Below are positions 7,838 to 14,372 of a DNA stretch of 14,372 nucleotides, piece after piece; the stretch's first letter is position 1, and the number at the start of each line of letters is the position of its first letter. The stretch covers positions 1 to 14,372 of the forward strand of contig JAFGSO010000093.1 of assembly GCA_016934605.1 (NCBI GenBank), written 5' to 3'. The stretch is from Calditrichota bacterium (lineage in GTDB: Bacteria; Calditrichota; Calditrichia; RBG-13-44-9). A program made the translations under genes and the position numbers. The notes under the pieces are model-generated. The model had not been told where the DNA came from. It was given only the letters and a program-made list of their open reading frames with translations, and made no database searches.

Positions 7838-7862
7838 TTACATTTGTTTTCAACCAATGTAA
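7838..7862 (+). promoter_or_regulatory. Inverted repeat in the nrdJ leader
   Basis: TTACATT (7838-7844) is perfectly complementary to AATGTAA (7856-7862) across 11 bases. It begins a few bases downstream of the predicted transcription start, where a repressor dimer site could sit. It does not match the NrdR box that I know, and it may be chance in AT-rich DNA. Confidence 0.3.
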
Positions 7863-7931
7863 GTCCTTGTTATTATTTATCATACACCGGTAAAGCAAAT
7901 CATCTCGGAAATAATTTTATTTATATAGATT

Positions 7932-7938
7932 GAGGAGG
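7932..7938 (+). promoter_or_regulatory. Strong Shine-Dalgarno site of nrdJ
   Basis: GAGGAGG stands seven bases before the ATG at 7946. It is the strongest ribosome binding site in the window and fixes the start of nrdJ. Confidence 0.85.
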
Positions 7939-7945
7939 CTAGTTT

Positions 7946-10795
7946 ATGGCGGATAGAAAAGATACCAGTTCACATGCTCTGGAGGATGACCTTTTTGCGG
8001 CACTTGTAAATGACAACGTGTCTCAGGATGAAGCCGGAAGATCGGATGCTGACGGAGGTAAATTAAAAAAATCCAGGCGGATGAAATTCGATCACTTTTT
8101 TTCCAAACCAGGAATTCATCCCTTCGATGATATTAAATGGGAAATCCGTGAAGCAGTTATCCTGAACGAGAAAAAGGAAGTTGTCTTCAAGCAATCCAAT
8201 GTGGAAGTTCCTGCCTTTTGGAGCCAGTTGGCGACAAATGTGGTTGTCAGCAAATATTTTCATGGTGCGGTGGGCACAGATGAACGGGAAACAAGTGTTA
8301 AAAAGCTCATCAATAGAGTATCCCGCACAATTGCAGATTGGGGAAAAAAGGATGGATATTTCGCTTCTGCGAAACATGCGGAAACCTATTATCAGGAGCT
8401 GACTTACCTGCTGGTAAACCAGTACGCGGCATTCAACAGTCCGGTATGGTTCAATGTTGGCATTGAAAAGAAGCCGCAATGTTCTGCCTGTTTTATCAAT
8501 TCTGTTGAAGACCGCATGGAGAGCATTCTGGATCTGGCCAAAATTGAAGGAATGCTATTTAAATTCGGTTCAGGTACGGGCACCAATCTGTCCACCCTGC
8601 GGTCTTCCAAGGAGGCAATCGCGGGTGGTGGGATTGCCTCCGGACCAGTGTCTTTCATGAAAGGATTCGATGCTTTTGCCGGTGTCATCAAATCCGGTGG
8701 TAAAACCCGGCGCGCTGCCAAGATGGTTATTCTCAATGCGGATCATCCGGATATTATGGAATTCATAAATTCCAAGTCCAATGAAGAAAAAAAGGCCTGG
8801 TCCCTTATTGACGCCGGATATGATGGTTCTCTGAATGGGGAAGCGTATGGTTCCATTTTCTTCCAGAATGCCAACCACAGCGTTAGAGTAACCGACGATT
8901 TCATGAAGGCGGCCGAGGAGGATCTGGAATGGGAGACCAGAGAGGTAAAATCGGGTAAAGTGGCCGGAAAGCTCCGTGCCCGTGATATTCTCCAGAAAAT
9001 TGCCGAAGGAACTCACATCTGCGGTGATCCCGGGATGCAGTTCGACACCACCATCAATGAATGGCATACCTGCCGTAATTCCGCCCGAATCAACGCCTCC
9101 AACCCATGCTCGGAATACATGTTCATAGACAATACCGCCTGCAATCTGGCCTCGCTAAATCTGATGAAGTTCCTGGATGAAAATGACGAATTTGATGTGG
9201 ACAAATTCCGCCAGGCAGTTCGCATCCTTATCACCGCCATGGAAATTATTGTAGATAATTCAAGTTATCCGCGGGAAGAAATCAGCCGCAATTCGCATCT
9301 ATTTCGGACTCTTGGTCTCGGATATGCCAATCTGGGAGCGCTTATCATGTCCCGTGGCCGCCCTTACGATAGTGATGAGGGCAGATCTTTTGCGGCAGTC
9401 ATTACCTCAATCATGACCGGCCAGGCTTATCTTACTTCCAGTGAACTTGCCGAGGTTGTAGGACCCTTCGAAGAGTTCAACAAAAACCGTGATGCCATGC
9501 TTACGGTAATTCAGAAGCACCGCAGTGCCGCGTATAATCTGGAAAAGAAGTTAATTCCCGAGAAATTTTACGAAGCCTCAAAACAGATCTGGGATGAAGC
9601 CTACGCCAGCGGTAAAAGCCATGGATACAGAAATGCTCAGGTGACTGTGTTGGCTCCTACCGGAACAATTGCCTTTTTAATGGATTGTGATACAACGGGT
9701 ATTGAACCCGATATTGCCCTTGTTAAGTATAAAAAACTGGTTGGTGGTGGCCTGCTAAAAATTGTTAATCAGACAGTGGTGAAAGCACTGGAGAAGCTGA
9801 ATTATTCTGAATCGGAAATTAAGAATATCATTGATTATATTCAGAACCATGATACAATTGAAGGCGCTCCTGCACTTCGGGAAGAAGATTTGCCGGTTTT
9901 TGACTGCGCCTTCAAACCTATCAACGGCCAGCGTTCCATTCACTACATGGGTCATGTCAACATGCTGGCCGCAACACAGCCATTTATTTCAGGAGCGATA
10001 TCAAAAACGGTGAATGTCCCGGAAAACATTACCGTGGATGAAATTAGAGATATCTATATTGAAGCCTGGAAATCCGGGTTGAAGGCCATCTCCATTTACC
10101 GGGACAACAGCAAACGTACCCAACCGCTTTCAACTTCGGCAATTAATAAAACCATCAAGCAACATGGACGTCCTTACCGGCGCCGATTGCCCGATGAACG
10201 CCATGCTATTACACACAAATTTTCCATCGGCGGTCATGAAGGATATATTACCGCCGGAATGTACGAAGACGGATCTCCGGGTGAAATTTTCATCGTCATG
10301 GCAAAGGAGGGATCAGCAGTATCCGGATTGATGGATGCATTCGCAACGGCTATCTCCATGGCGCTGCAGTACGGCGTCCCGCTTAAGGTCCTCTGCAATA
10401 AATTTACTCACTCACGGTTCGAACCATCCGGATTTACCAACAATCCGAGAATTCCCTTTGCTAAATCAATAATGGACTACCTGTTCCGCTGGCTGGCGCT
10501 GAAATTTCTTTCCAGAGAAGAGCAGCTCCGCTATATGAGCGAAGAGTTTGTTGAGGATAATGACCGATCCATACAGGAGATCCAGGAGGGGACCACACCT
10601 GGCCTCACCTCATTACAGGCCAACAGAAGCAGTGATTTCTCCAGTGAAGCAACCTCAAAACTGGAACAACAGGAAATGGTAGTTTTTCAGACACAGGCCG
10701 ATGCTCCGAACTGTCCGGAGTGCGGGAGTATTATGGTGAGAAATGGAAATTGCTACAAATGTATCGAATGCGGAACGACCAGCGGCTGTTCATGA
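7946..10795 (+). CDS. nrdJ: Adenosylcobalamin-dependent (class II) ribonucleoside-diphosphate reductase
   Basis: Reduces ribonucleotides to deoxyribonucleotides for DNA synthesis, using adenosylcobalamin to make the active-site thiyl radical. It needs neither oxygen nor a separate radical subunit. The 949-residue chain starts with a poorly conserved 45-residue leader, then SKPGIHPFDDIKWE. The catalytic core has NSPVWFNVG followed by CSAC (C179, C182), the active loop NPCSE (N386, C388, E390), a further cysteine C399 in ACNLASLNL, and PTGTIAF from P571. After the core, a TSCPD-type domain spans about 745-850. The C-terminal tail has paired cysteines (C923, C926, C936, C939, C942, C948), typical of NrdJ and expected to act in redox relay or zinc binding. 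All key residues are present. It has its own promoter and a strong ribosome binding site, and is followed by a terminator, so it is probably monocistronic. No cobalamin riboswitch box lies in the leader. Confidence 0.97.
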   Translation: MADRKDTSSHALEDDLFAALVNDNVSQDEAGRSDADGGKLKKSRRMKFDHFFSKPGIHPFDDIKWEIREAVILNEKKEVVFKQSNVEVPAFWSQLATNVVVSKYFHGAVGTDERETSVKKLINRVSRTIADWGKKDGYFASAKHAETYYQELTYLLVNQYAAFNSPVWFNVGIEKKPQCSACFINSVEDRMESILDLAKIEGMLFKFGSGTGTNLSTLRSSKEAIAGGGIASGPVSFMKGFDAFAGVIKSGGKTRRAAKMVILNADHPDIMEFINSKSNEEKKAWSLIDAGYDGSLNGEAYGSIFFQNANHSVRVTDDFMKAAEEDLEWETREVKSGKVAGKLRARDILQKIAEGTHICGDPGMQFDTTINEWHTCRNSARINASNPCSEYMFIDNTACNLASLNLMKFLDENDEFDVDKFRQAVRILITAMEIIVDNSSYPREEISRNSHLFRTLGLGYANLGALIMSRGRPYDSDEGRSFAAVITSIMTGQAYLTSSELAEVVGPFEEFNKNRDAMLTVIQKHRSAAYNLEKKLIPEKFYEASKQIWDEAYASGKSHGYRNAQVTVLAPTGTIAFLMDCDTTGIEPDIALVKYKKLVGGGLLKIVNQTVVKALEKLNYSESEIKNIIDYIQNHDTIEGAPALREEDLPVFDCAFKPINGQRSIHYMGHVNMLAATQPFISGAISKTVNVPENITVDEIRDIYIEAWKSGLKAISIYRDNSKRTQPLSTSAINKTIKQHGRPYRRRLPDERHAITHKFSIGGHEGYITAGMYEDGSPGEIFIVMAKEGSAVSGLMDAFATAISMALQYGVPLKVLCNKFTHSRFEPSGFTNNPRIPFAKSIMDYLFRWLALKFLSREEQLRYMSEEFVEDNDRSIQEIQEGTTPGLTSLQANRSSDFSSEATSKLEQQEMVVFQTQADAPNCPECGSIMVRNGNCYKCIECGTTSGCS

Positions 10796-10814
10796 TAAAC
10801 AAACAGAATGAAAT

Positions 10815-10848
10815 AAAAAACCCGGTTGAAAACTCAGCCGGGTTTTTT
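10815..10848. terminator. Bidirectional intrinsic terminator
   Basis: AAAAAACCCGGTTGA (10815-10829) pairs with TCAGCCGGGTTTTTT (10834-10848) around a 4-base loop, with a single G-T wobble. It has a GC core and a run of T on either strand. It therefore can end nrdJ transcription rightward and the sigma/toast-rack unit leftward, whose coding region ends at 10914. Confidence 0.93.
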
Positions 10849-10913
10849 ATTAACTAAGGAATTACCGTCTGCAGATACCATCAGAAAGATACTGCACACA
10901 AAGATCTGTTGAT

Positions 10914-11783
10914 TTACTTCACCCAGATAACATCAATTTTTCCGGGTCCGGTTTCAATATTTAAATCCAGATTGTACCTGGTTTTTTCCCATCTATCATT
11001 GGTATATACATCTCCGTTTTTGTAAACGTCATCAATAGAAAATGACGATAAAAATGTTTTATCCACCGTAATTCGTGTCCCTATCTCTGTGGGAAGATAT
11101 AAAACCAGTTTTCCCATACCAAGTTCAATTTTTGCTTCCATATTTTCTTTATATTCACCGCTGAAATCAAGTTCGTACGATCCGATTCCTCCCTCAAAGT
11201 TGAATTCCCTGAGTCGTGCATTCCCAATTTTTTCGATATTCAGTTTTCCCACTCCCCCTTCAATTGAGAAACTCTCCATGACTACGGGATTGGGTTCCAG
11301 AAAAAAAATTTCCGTCTTGCTGACACCTACTTCCAGATCTATGTTTTTTAAACTCAAACCGCTCAGATCCAAATCACCTTTTATAACACCAAAATCAAAG
11401 TCCAGATTCATAGGGATTTCAGGATTGAACTTCAACATCATTTCATTATCATAAAGTTCATCGAAGGAGTTTATACGTCTTGATTTTTCTTCGTCATCAC
11501 CTTTGCTCACATCACCGGAGAAATAAATATCCAGGTAACCTTCTTCCCCTATCACTTTATATTTTATATCCGGTCGATATCCCTTATATATAAATTCTCC
11601 TTCATATACATTCTCCCTGTTGCTTTTACCGATATCAATAAAACCGTTTCCATATTTAATTGAAACCATCACAATTTTTTCTTTTCCCACGGGTTCTTCC
11701 TCCATTACCCGACCCCTGTCTTTATCAGCAGGATAAACCGAGCTGATAAACAAAAACATCAATAATGTTATTATGATTTTCAT
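10914..11783 (-). CDS. Secreted toast-rack/LiaF-like envelope protein
   Basis: A 289-residue protein with a signal peptide (MKIIITLLMFLFISSVYPA, cleavage probably after A19), so it is exported, most likely to the periplasm. The mature part is nearly all beta-strand. An N-terminal toast-rack-type unit (IKYGNGFIDIGKS, then YEGEFIY) leads into repeating turns such as LDLSGLSLKNIDLEVGVSKT, FSIEGGVGKLNIEKI and FNFEGGIGSYELDFSG. The end, GMGKLVLYLPTEIGTRI, is like the LiaF/DUF2154 C-terminal domain. This repeat pattern suggests a right-handed beta-helix. LiaF-type proteins take part in envelope-stress signalling, and the 29-base gap behind an ECF sigma factor gene fits such a role, perhaps as a sensor or regulator partner. 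AGAGG nine bases before the ATG serves as ribosome binding site. No lipobox or transmembrane helix is seen after the signal peptide. Confidence 0.75.
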   Translation of the reverse strand: MKIIITLLMFLFISSVYPADKDRGRVMEEEPVGKEKIVMVSIKYGNGFIDIGKSNRENVYEGEFIYKGYRPDIKYKVIGEEGYLDIYFSGDVSKGDDEEKSRRINSFDELYDNEMMLKFNPEIPMNLDFDFGVIKGDLDLSGLSLKNIDLEVGVSKTEIFFLEPNPVVMESFSIEGGVGKLNIEKIGNARLREFNFEGGIGSYELDFSGEYKENMEAKIELGMGKLVLYLPTEIGTRITVDKTFLSSFSIDDVYKNGDVYTNDRWEKTRYNLDLNIETGPGKIDVIWVK

Positions 11784-11812
11784 AAGGTACTACCTCTGAT
11801 ATTTTTATTATT

Positions 11813-12394
11813 CTAAACAAGTAATTTCTTCAGTTTTTTATTCAGAATTTCTCTGGCCCGAAAAATCTGAGCCTTGACTGTGCCCAGGGGGAGATTCATT
11901 ATCTCAGCGATTTCTTCATAGGATTTCTCCTCCTTATGCCGCAGAATAACAACATATCTGTAGCGCTCCGGTAAATCATTTATGGCCTCTTCAATCATCA
12001 TGCTTCTCTCGCCCTGAAGCAGCGTCCTTTCCGGTCCTGGTTCATAATCCGGAATTTCAAATTCAATCTTTTCATCTTTATAGTTTATCGGTTCATGAAT
12101 TGAATACGTTTTTAGTTTTCTTTTTCGCAAAAAATCGATACAATTATTGGAAGCAATTTTCATCAGCCAGGTGGAAAATGCGAACTCGTCATTAAAAGTC
12201 GAAAGTGAACTGAATGCTTTCATGAATGCTTCCTGGGTTAAATCTTCTGCTTCCTGTTTATTTCGTACCATCTTCAGCATGATTGAGAATACCAGATTCC
12301 GATACTTCTTCAGGAGTCCCTCAAATGCTTTCTCATCACCCCTCAAGGCACTTTCAATAAGCCTTTTATCTTCCTGTCTTTTTTCATTCTCCAT
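11813..12394 (-). CDS. ECF-family RNA polymerase sigma factor
   Basis: A 193-residue sigma-70 family factor of the extracytoplasmic-function (SigW/RpoE-like) type, directing RNA polymerase to a small stress or envelope regulon. Region 2 spans about residues 11-95 and includes EAEDLTQEAFMKAF and FSTWLMKIASNNCIDFLRK. A short acidic linker (about 96-135) follows. Region 4 spans about 138-192 with LPERYRYVVILRHKEEKSYEEIA and the helix-turn-helix LPLGTVKAQIFRAREIL. No sigma region 1 or 3 is present, as expected for this group. The next gene on the same strand is the toast-rack protein, only 29 bases away. A typical zinc-finger anti-sigma gene, often found next to such factors, is absent. The start has only a weak AAGG 12 bases upstream. 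Confidence 0.95.
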   Translation of the reverse strand: MENEKRQEDKRLIESALRGDEKAFEGLLKKYRNLVFSIMLKMVRNKQEAEDLTQEAFMKAFSSLSTFNDEFAFSTWLMKIASNNCIDFLRKRKLKTYSIHEPINYKDEKIEFEIPDYEPGPERTLLQGERSMMIEEAINDLPERYRYVVILRHKEEKSYEEIAEIMNLPLGTVKAQIFRAREILNKKLKKLLV

Positions 12395-12434
12395 AACTGG
12401 TACGTGCCTTATTTCTGGTTGTTACATTGTTTTT

Positions 12435-12463
12435 AATATAGAAATGATTTCAAATTTAAGCAA
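12435..12463 (-). promoter_or_regulatory. Possible promoter of the sigma factor gene
   Basis: On the minus strand TTGCTT (12463-12458) and TATATT (12440-12435) are separated by exactly 17 bases. The -10 box matches five of six consensus bases, but the -35 box only three. It lies about 40 bases upstream of the start codon. The usual ECF-type GGAAC element, which would suggest autoregulation, was not seen. Confidence 0.35.
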
Positions 12464-12594
12464 ACAATCATTCCAATCCAGAATGACCGATTCAGTATAT
12501 TTTTTCGTATATTAGGTGCTGACATAATAATTCTCAAAAGCGATAAATTCTCAATGAATCCGTTATTCTTACCACCAGATACCATGGTCAACCG

Positions 12595-13455
12595 ATGACT
12601 GCAGGATATATTTTCGCCATTTTAACCGGACTTTTCTTCGGTTTACAAGGTACTCTGGGAAAAATACTTACCAGAAAAGTATCACCTCTGATCATTACCT
12701 GGGCTTCGTTCACCTTTGGCTTCCCCTGTCTTTTTATTTATCTCCTGTTCGACGGATTTCCTGCTGTTGAGTGGCAGGATTTTCTCACCGGAACAGCCGT
12801 CAGCTTTATTATAAATTCATTCGCCTGGTATCTGTTTTACAAGGCATTGGAAAGTTCAACTCTTTCCCGTACCATGCCGTTCATTGCCTTCACACCGGTT
12901 TTTCTGATCCCGGTTGCTTTTATCTGGTTAAACGAACTACCAGACCTGAAAGGTATCGCAGGTGTTCTGCTCATTTTCGCCGGTGGATACGGTATCCATC
13001 TGGAGGGCAAGAATATTTTCTCCCCGGTAAAGAGTATTTTTCGGTCTAAAGGAACTCGCATCATGTTGCTGGTTTCATTTTTATGGAGCATAAGTGCCAC
13101 AGCAGAGAAAATTGCCGTCGTGAGCAGCTCTCAGCCTTTCTATGGATCTGTCATAACTTTTCTTCTGGGAGCGCTTTACTTTCCAATTGTTTTTCATAAA
13201 AGGAGCAACCGTTTTTCCCATATCAGAGCCAACCTGCCGATGCTGTTTCTGGTGGGACTGGTGAACGGATTAACCTTGCTCTTTCAGTTTACAGCTCTGA
13301 AATTCATGCTGGTAAGTTATGTTATCGGATTTAAAAGAGCGGGCGTCATCATCAGTGTTCTTCTGGGTATTCTTCTACTGGATGAAAGAGACGCTGTAAG
13401 GAAATTAATCAGCACTGCACTGATGGTTATTGGAGTCTTTTTCATCATGTCGTAA
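12595..13455 (+). CDS. EamA/DMT-superfamily permease
   Basis: A 286-residue inner-membrane protein with about ten transmembrane helices arranged as two EamA repeats. The first half opens GYIFAILTGLFFGLQGTLGK, includes WYLFYKALESSTLSRTMPFIAFTPVF and ends with LLIFAGGYGIHLEG. The second half begins MLLVSFLWSISATAEKIAV and ends VSYVIGFKRAGVIISVLLGILLLDER and a last helix. The EamA sequence pattern (small residues, conserved A, P and E in the loop before helix 5) fits drug/metabolite transporters that export amino acids, sugars or other metabolites. The substrate cannot be inferred. The gene is divergent from the sigma factor across 200 bases. No clear Shine-Dalgarno site precedes the ATG; an earlier ATG at 12584 is out of frame. 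Confidence 0.85.
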   Translation: MTAGYIFAILTGLFFGLQGTLGKILTRKVSPLIITWASFTFGFPCLFIYLLFDGFPAVEWQDFLTGTAVSFIINSFAWYLFYKALESSTLSRTMPFIAFTPVFLIPVAFIWLNELPDLKGIAGVLLIFAGGYGIHLEGKNIFSPVKSIFRSKGTRIMLLVSFLWSISATAEKIAVVSSSQPFYGSVITFLLGALYFPIVFHKRSNRFSHIRANLPMLFLVGLVNGLTLLFQFTALKFMLVSYVIGFKRAGVIISVLLGILLLDERDAVRKLISTALMVIGVFFIMS

Positions 13456-13634
13456 CCTAACCTGAATAATTCATTAACTTCCTAATGGTAGGGCACAAAG
13501 TCTGATAGATTAATAGTTAAAAGAATTCATCATGCGAGGCTGATTTCAAATGGGATTTGTCACAGCATATCCATAAAACTGGTGATTTTTGATATTCGCT
13601 CCATTTAGTATCCTATTTGTTGTGATCTTCTCCT

Positions 13635-13669
13635 TATCCTGGTGTCTAAGTGGCCAGGATATAGCCACT
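13635..13669. repeat. Two overlapping, mutually exclusive hairpins
   Basis: TATCCTGG (13635-13642) pairs perfectly with CCAGGATA (13654-13661) over an 11-base loop. AGTGGC (13649-13654) pairs perfectly with GCCACT (13664-13669). The two stems share base 13654 and each uses part of the other's loop or flank, so they cannot fully form together. This resembles an attenuator-like switch in shape, but the nearest downstream gene start is about 370 bases away and no poly-T follows. It may simply be part of a repeat element. Confidence 0.6.
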
Positions 13670-13741
13670 GACACATGGAACGCAGAAATAAATACAAATC
13701 AAATTATAAAAAATAGATCAGTAAATATTCATAAGTCTATT

Positions 13742-13881
13742 CGGCAACTGAATCGGCACAGAGGGCTCGGAGCACACAGAGAACAATACTGATAAAACTG
13801 TAAAAACAAAATCCTCAATTTTTCAGAAGTCTCTGTGAGCTCTGCGGCAACTGAATCGCCACAGAAGTTCAGGACACAGAG
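13742..13881. repeat. Degenerate direct repeat pair with an inverted companion
   Basis: CGGCAACTGAATCG at 13742-13755 recurs at 13845-13858. With one mismatch the match extends to 21 bases (13742-13762 and 13845-13865). Both copies continue for another 16-19 bases in diverging form, each ending in ACACAGAG. Between them CTCTGTGAGCTCTG (13831-13844) is an inverted version of the CACAGAG-rich part. The pattern suggests decayed copies of a dispersed element. Confidence 0.7.
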
Positions 13882-13968
13882 GAAATGATCATTATATTAT
13901 ATATTTTCATGGTCAAGTTTGTGAATTAACCAGGCTAAATGTGGAGTTTGGGAAAAGGAAATTTAAGC

Positions 13969-13997
13969 TTGCTTTAGATCCCCATCATCTTTATATA
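13969..13997 (+). promoter_or_regulatory. Possible promoter of the OPT transporter gene
   Basis: TTGCTT (13969-13974) and TATATA (13992-13997) are separated by exactly 17 bases, about 45 bases before the start codon. The boxes match three and four of six consensus bases, so support is modest. Confidence 0.35.
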
Positions 13998-14026
13998 CCA
14001 TACTATTTTTTGTGCCATGGTTCAAC

Positions 14027-14034
14027 AGAAAGGA
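14027..14034 (+). promoter_or_regulatory. Shine-Dalgarno site fixing the OPT transporter start
   Basis: AGAAAGGA lies six bases upstream of the ATG at 14041. This supports the reading frame chosen for the OPT transporter and argues against the overlapping frame that starts at 13941. Confidence 0.75.
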
Positions 14035-14040
14035 TTTTAA

Positions 14041-14372
14041 ATGGAAGAATTCAAACCCCATGTTCCTTCAGAATCAACTCTAACCGATTTCAGTGCACGG
14101 GCTCTTTTGGTGGGTGCGGTTTTCGGAATACTGTTTGGATCGGCAAACGCCTATCTGGGATTACGTGTCGGTCTGACCATCAGCACCGCCATCCCGCTTG
14201 CCGTTATTTCGGTGGCATTGTTCAGGTCCTTCGAGAAAATATGGGGGAAAGCCACAATTCTGGAAGCGAATATCGCTCAGACCACTGGCTCCGCCAGCAG
14301 TTCACTGGCTTCGGGAATTATTTTTACAATCCCTGCGCTGTTCATGTGGGGATTTGAGCCAGGTCTGTTCAA
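14041..14372 (+). CDS. Oligopeptide transporter OPT family, N-terminal part
   Basis: The gene runs off the window edge, so only the first 110 codons are present, with no stop. The protein begins MEEFKPHVPSES, a short cytoplasmic lead, then a membrane helix with ALLVGAVFGILFGSANAYLG. It continues LRVGLTISTAIPLAVISVAL, and further on ILEANIAQTTGSASSS and GIIFTIPALF. These segments are strongly like the start of OPT-family transporters (TIGR00733-type), proton-coupled inner-membrane carriers of peptides or metal chelates that are about 600-700 residues when complete. The start is supported by the AGAAAGGA site at 14027-14034. A second, longer open frame at 13941-14357 is out of phase and lacks protein-like character. 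The substrate is not deducible. Confidence 0.85.
   Translation, partial: MEEFKPHVPSESTLTDFSARALLVGAVFGILFGSANAYLGLRVGLTISTAIPLAVISVALFRSFEKIWGKATILEANIAQTTGSASSSLASGIIFTIPALFMWGFEPGLF

Larger units (their letters stand above)
13456..14040. other. Gene-free intergenic region with repeats and hairpins
   Basis: This 585-base stretch lies between the EamA permease and the OPT transporter. It contains competing hairpins near 13635-13669 and a direct repeat pair at 13742-13881. Its last part holds the OPT promoter and ribosome binding site. Open frames at 13589-13792 and 13941-14357 are out of frame with or without support from any real gene and were not called. Confidence 0.7.

Noticed and set aside
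13589..13792. A 67-residue open frame with a hydrophobic start
   Set aside because: No ribosome binding site; it reads into the hairpin and repeat sequence and has no domain-like pattern.
13941..14357. A 138-residue open frame at the right end
   Set aside because: It overlaps the OPT transporter in another frame, and the OPT frame has the ribosome binding site and clear membrane-family signatures.
1..14372. CRISPR arrays, tRNA, rRNA, insertion sequences, phage or defence genes
   Set aside because: No repeat-spacer pattern, cloverleaf, transposase, or recognisable phage or defence motif was seen on either strand.

Overview
The window looks like chromosomal DNA from a Gram-negative bacterium of moderate-to-low G+C (by eye; not computed). 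A TonB-dependent outer-membrane receptor shows an outer membrane, and a class II (adenosylcobalamin-dependent) ribonucleotide reductase indicates that deoxyribonucleotides can be made with or without oxygen. The mix of genes (Rossmann/DUF2520 protein, ECF sigma factor beside a toast-rack/LiaF-like envelope protein, OPT transporter) and the style of the decayed intergenic repeats would suit the Bacteroidota/Ignavibacteria/Calditrichota/KSB1 side of the tree. That placement is an impression, not a measured result.

Layout. (1) 144-4694, minus strand: a gene set read right to left as TonB receptor, ECF-type S component (membrane substrate-binding subunit), class I SAM methyltransferase and, after a 149-base gap, an FAD/NAD(P) oxidoreductase of the adrenodoxin-reductase/GltD type. 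The first three are tightly packed and look like one uptake operon for a scarce small nutrient. A corrinoid is a reasonable guess, because the receptor is BtuB-sized with a BtuB-like N-terminus, but the substrate is not shown by the sequence. (2) 4695-5380: a 686-base gene-free stretch with tandem repeats and hairpins. (3) 5381-10795, plus strand: an unrecognised 472-residue protein with a polyglutamate tract, a Rossmann/DUF2520 protein, and nrdJ with its own good promoter and Shine-Dalgarno site. (4) 10815-10848: a strong terminator usable from both sides, between convergent genes. (5) 10914-12394, minus strand: ECF sigma factor followed closely by a secreted toast-rack/LiaF-like protein. (6) 12595-13455, plus: EamA/DMT-family permease. 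(7) 13456-14040: a 585-base gene-free stretch with repeats and two competing hairpins. (8) From 14041: the first 110 codons of an OPT-family transporter, cut by the window edge.

How the genes may work together: the receptor and S component would carry a nutrient across the outer and inner membranes, and the methyltransferase may modify it or a related compound. If the nutrient is a corrinoid it would feed nrdJ a few kilobases away, but nothing here (no cobalamin riboswitch, no cobalamin biosynthesis gene) proves that. The sigma factor and toast-rack protein look like an envelope-stress unit. No phage, insertion sequence, CRISPR array, tRNA or rRNA was found, and no defence system is evident.
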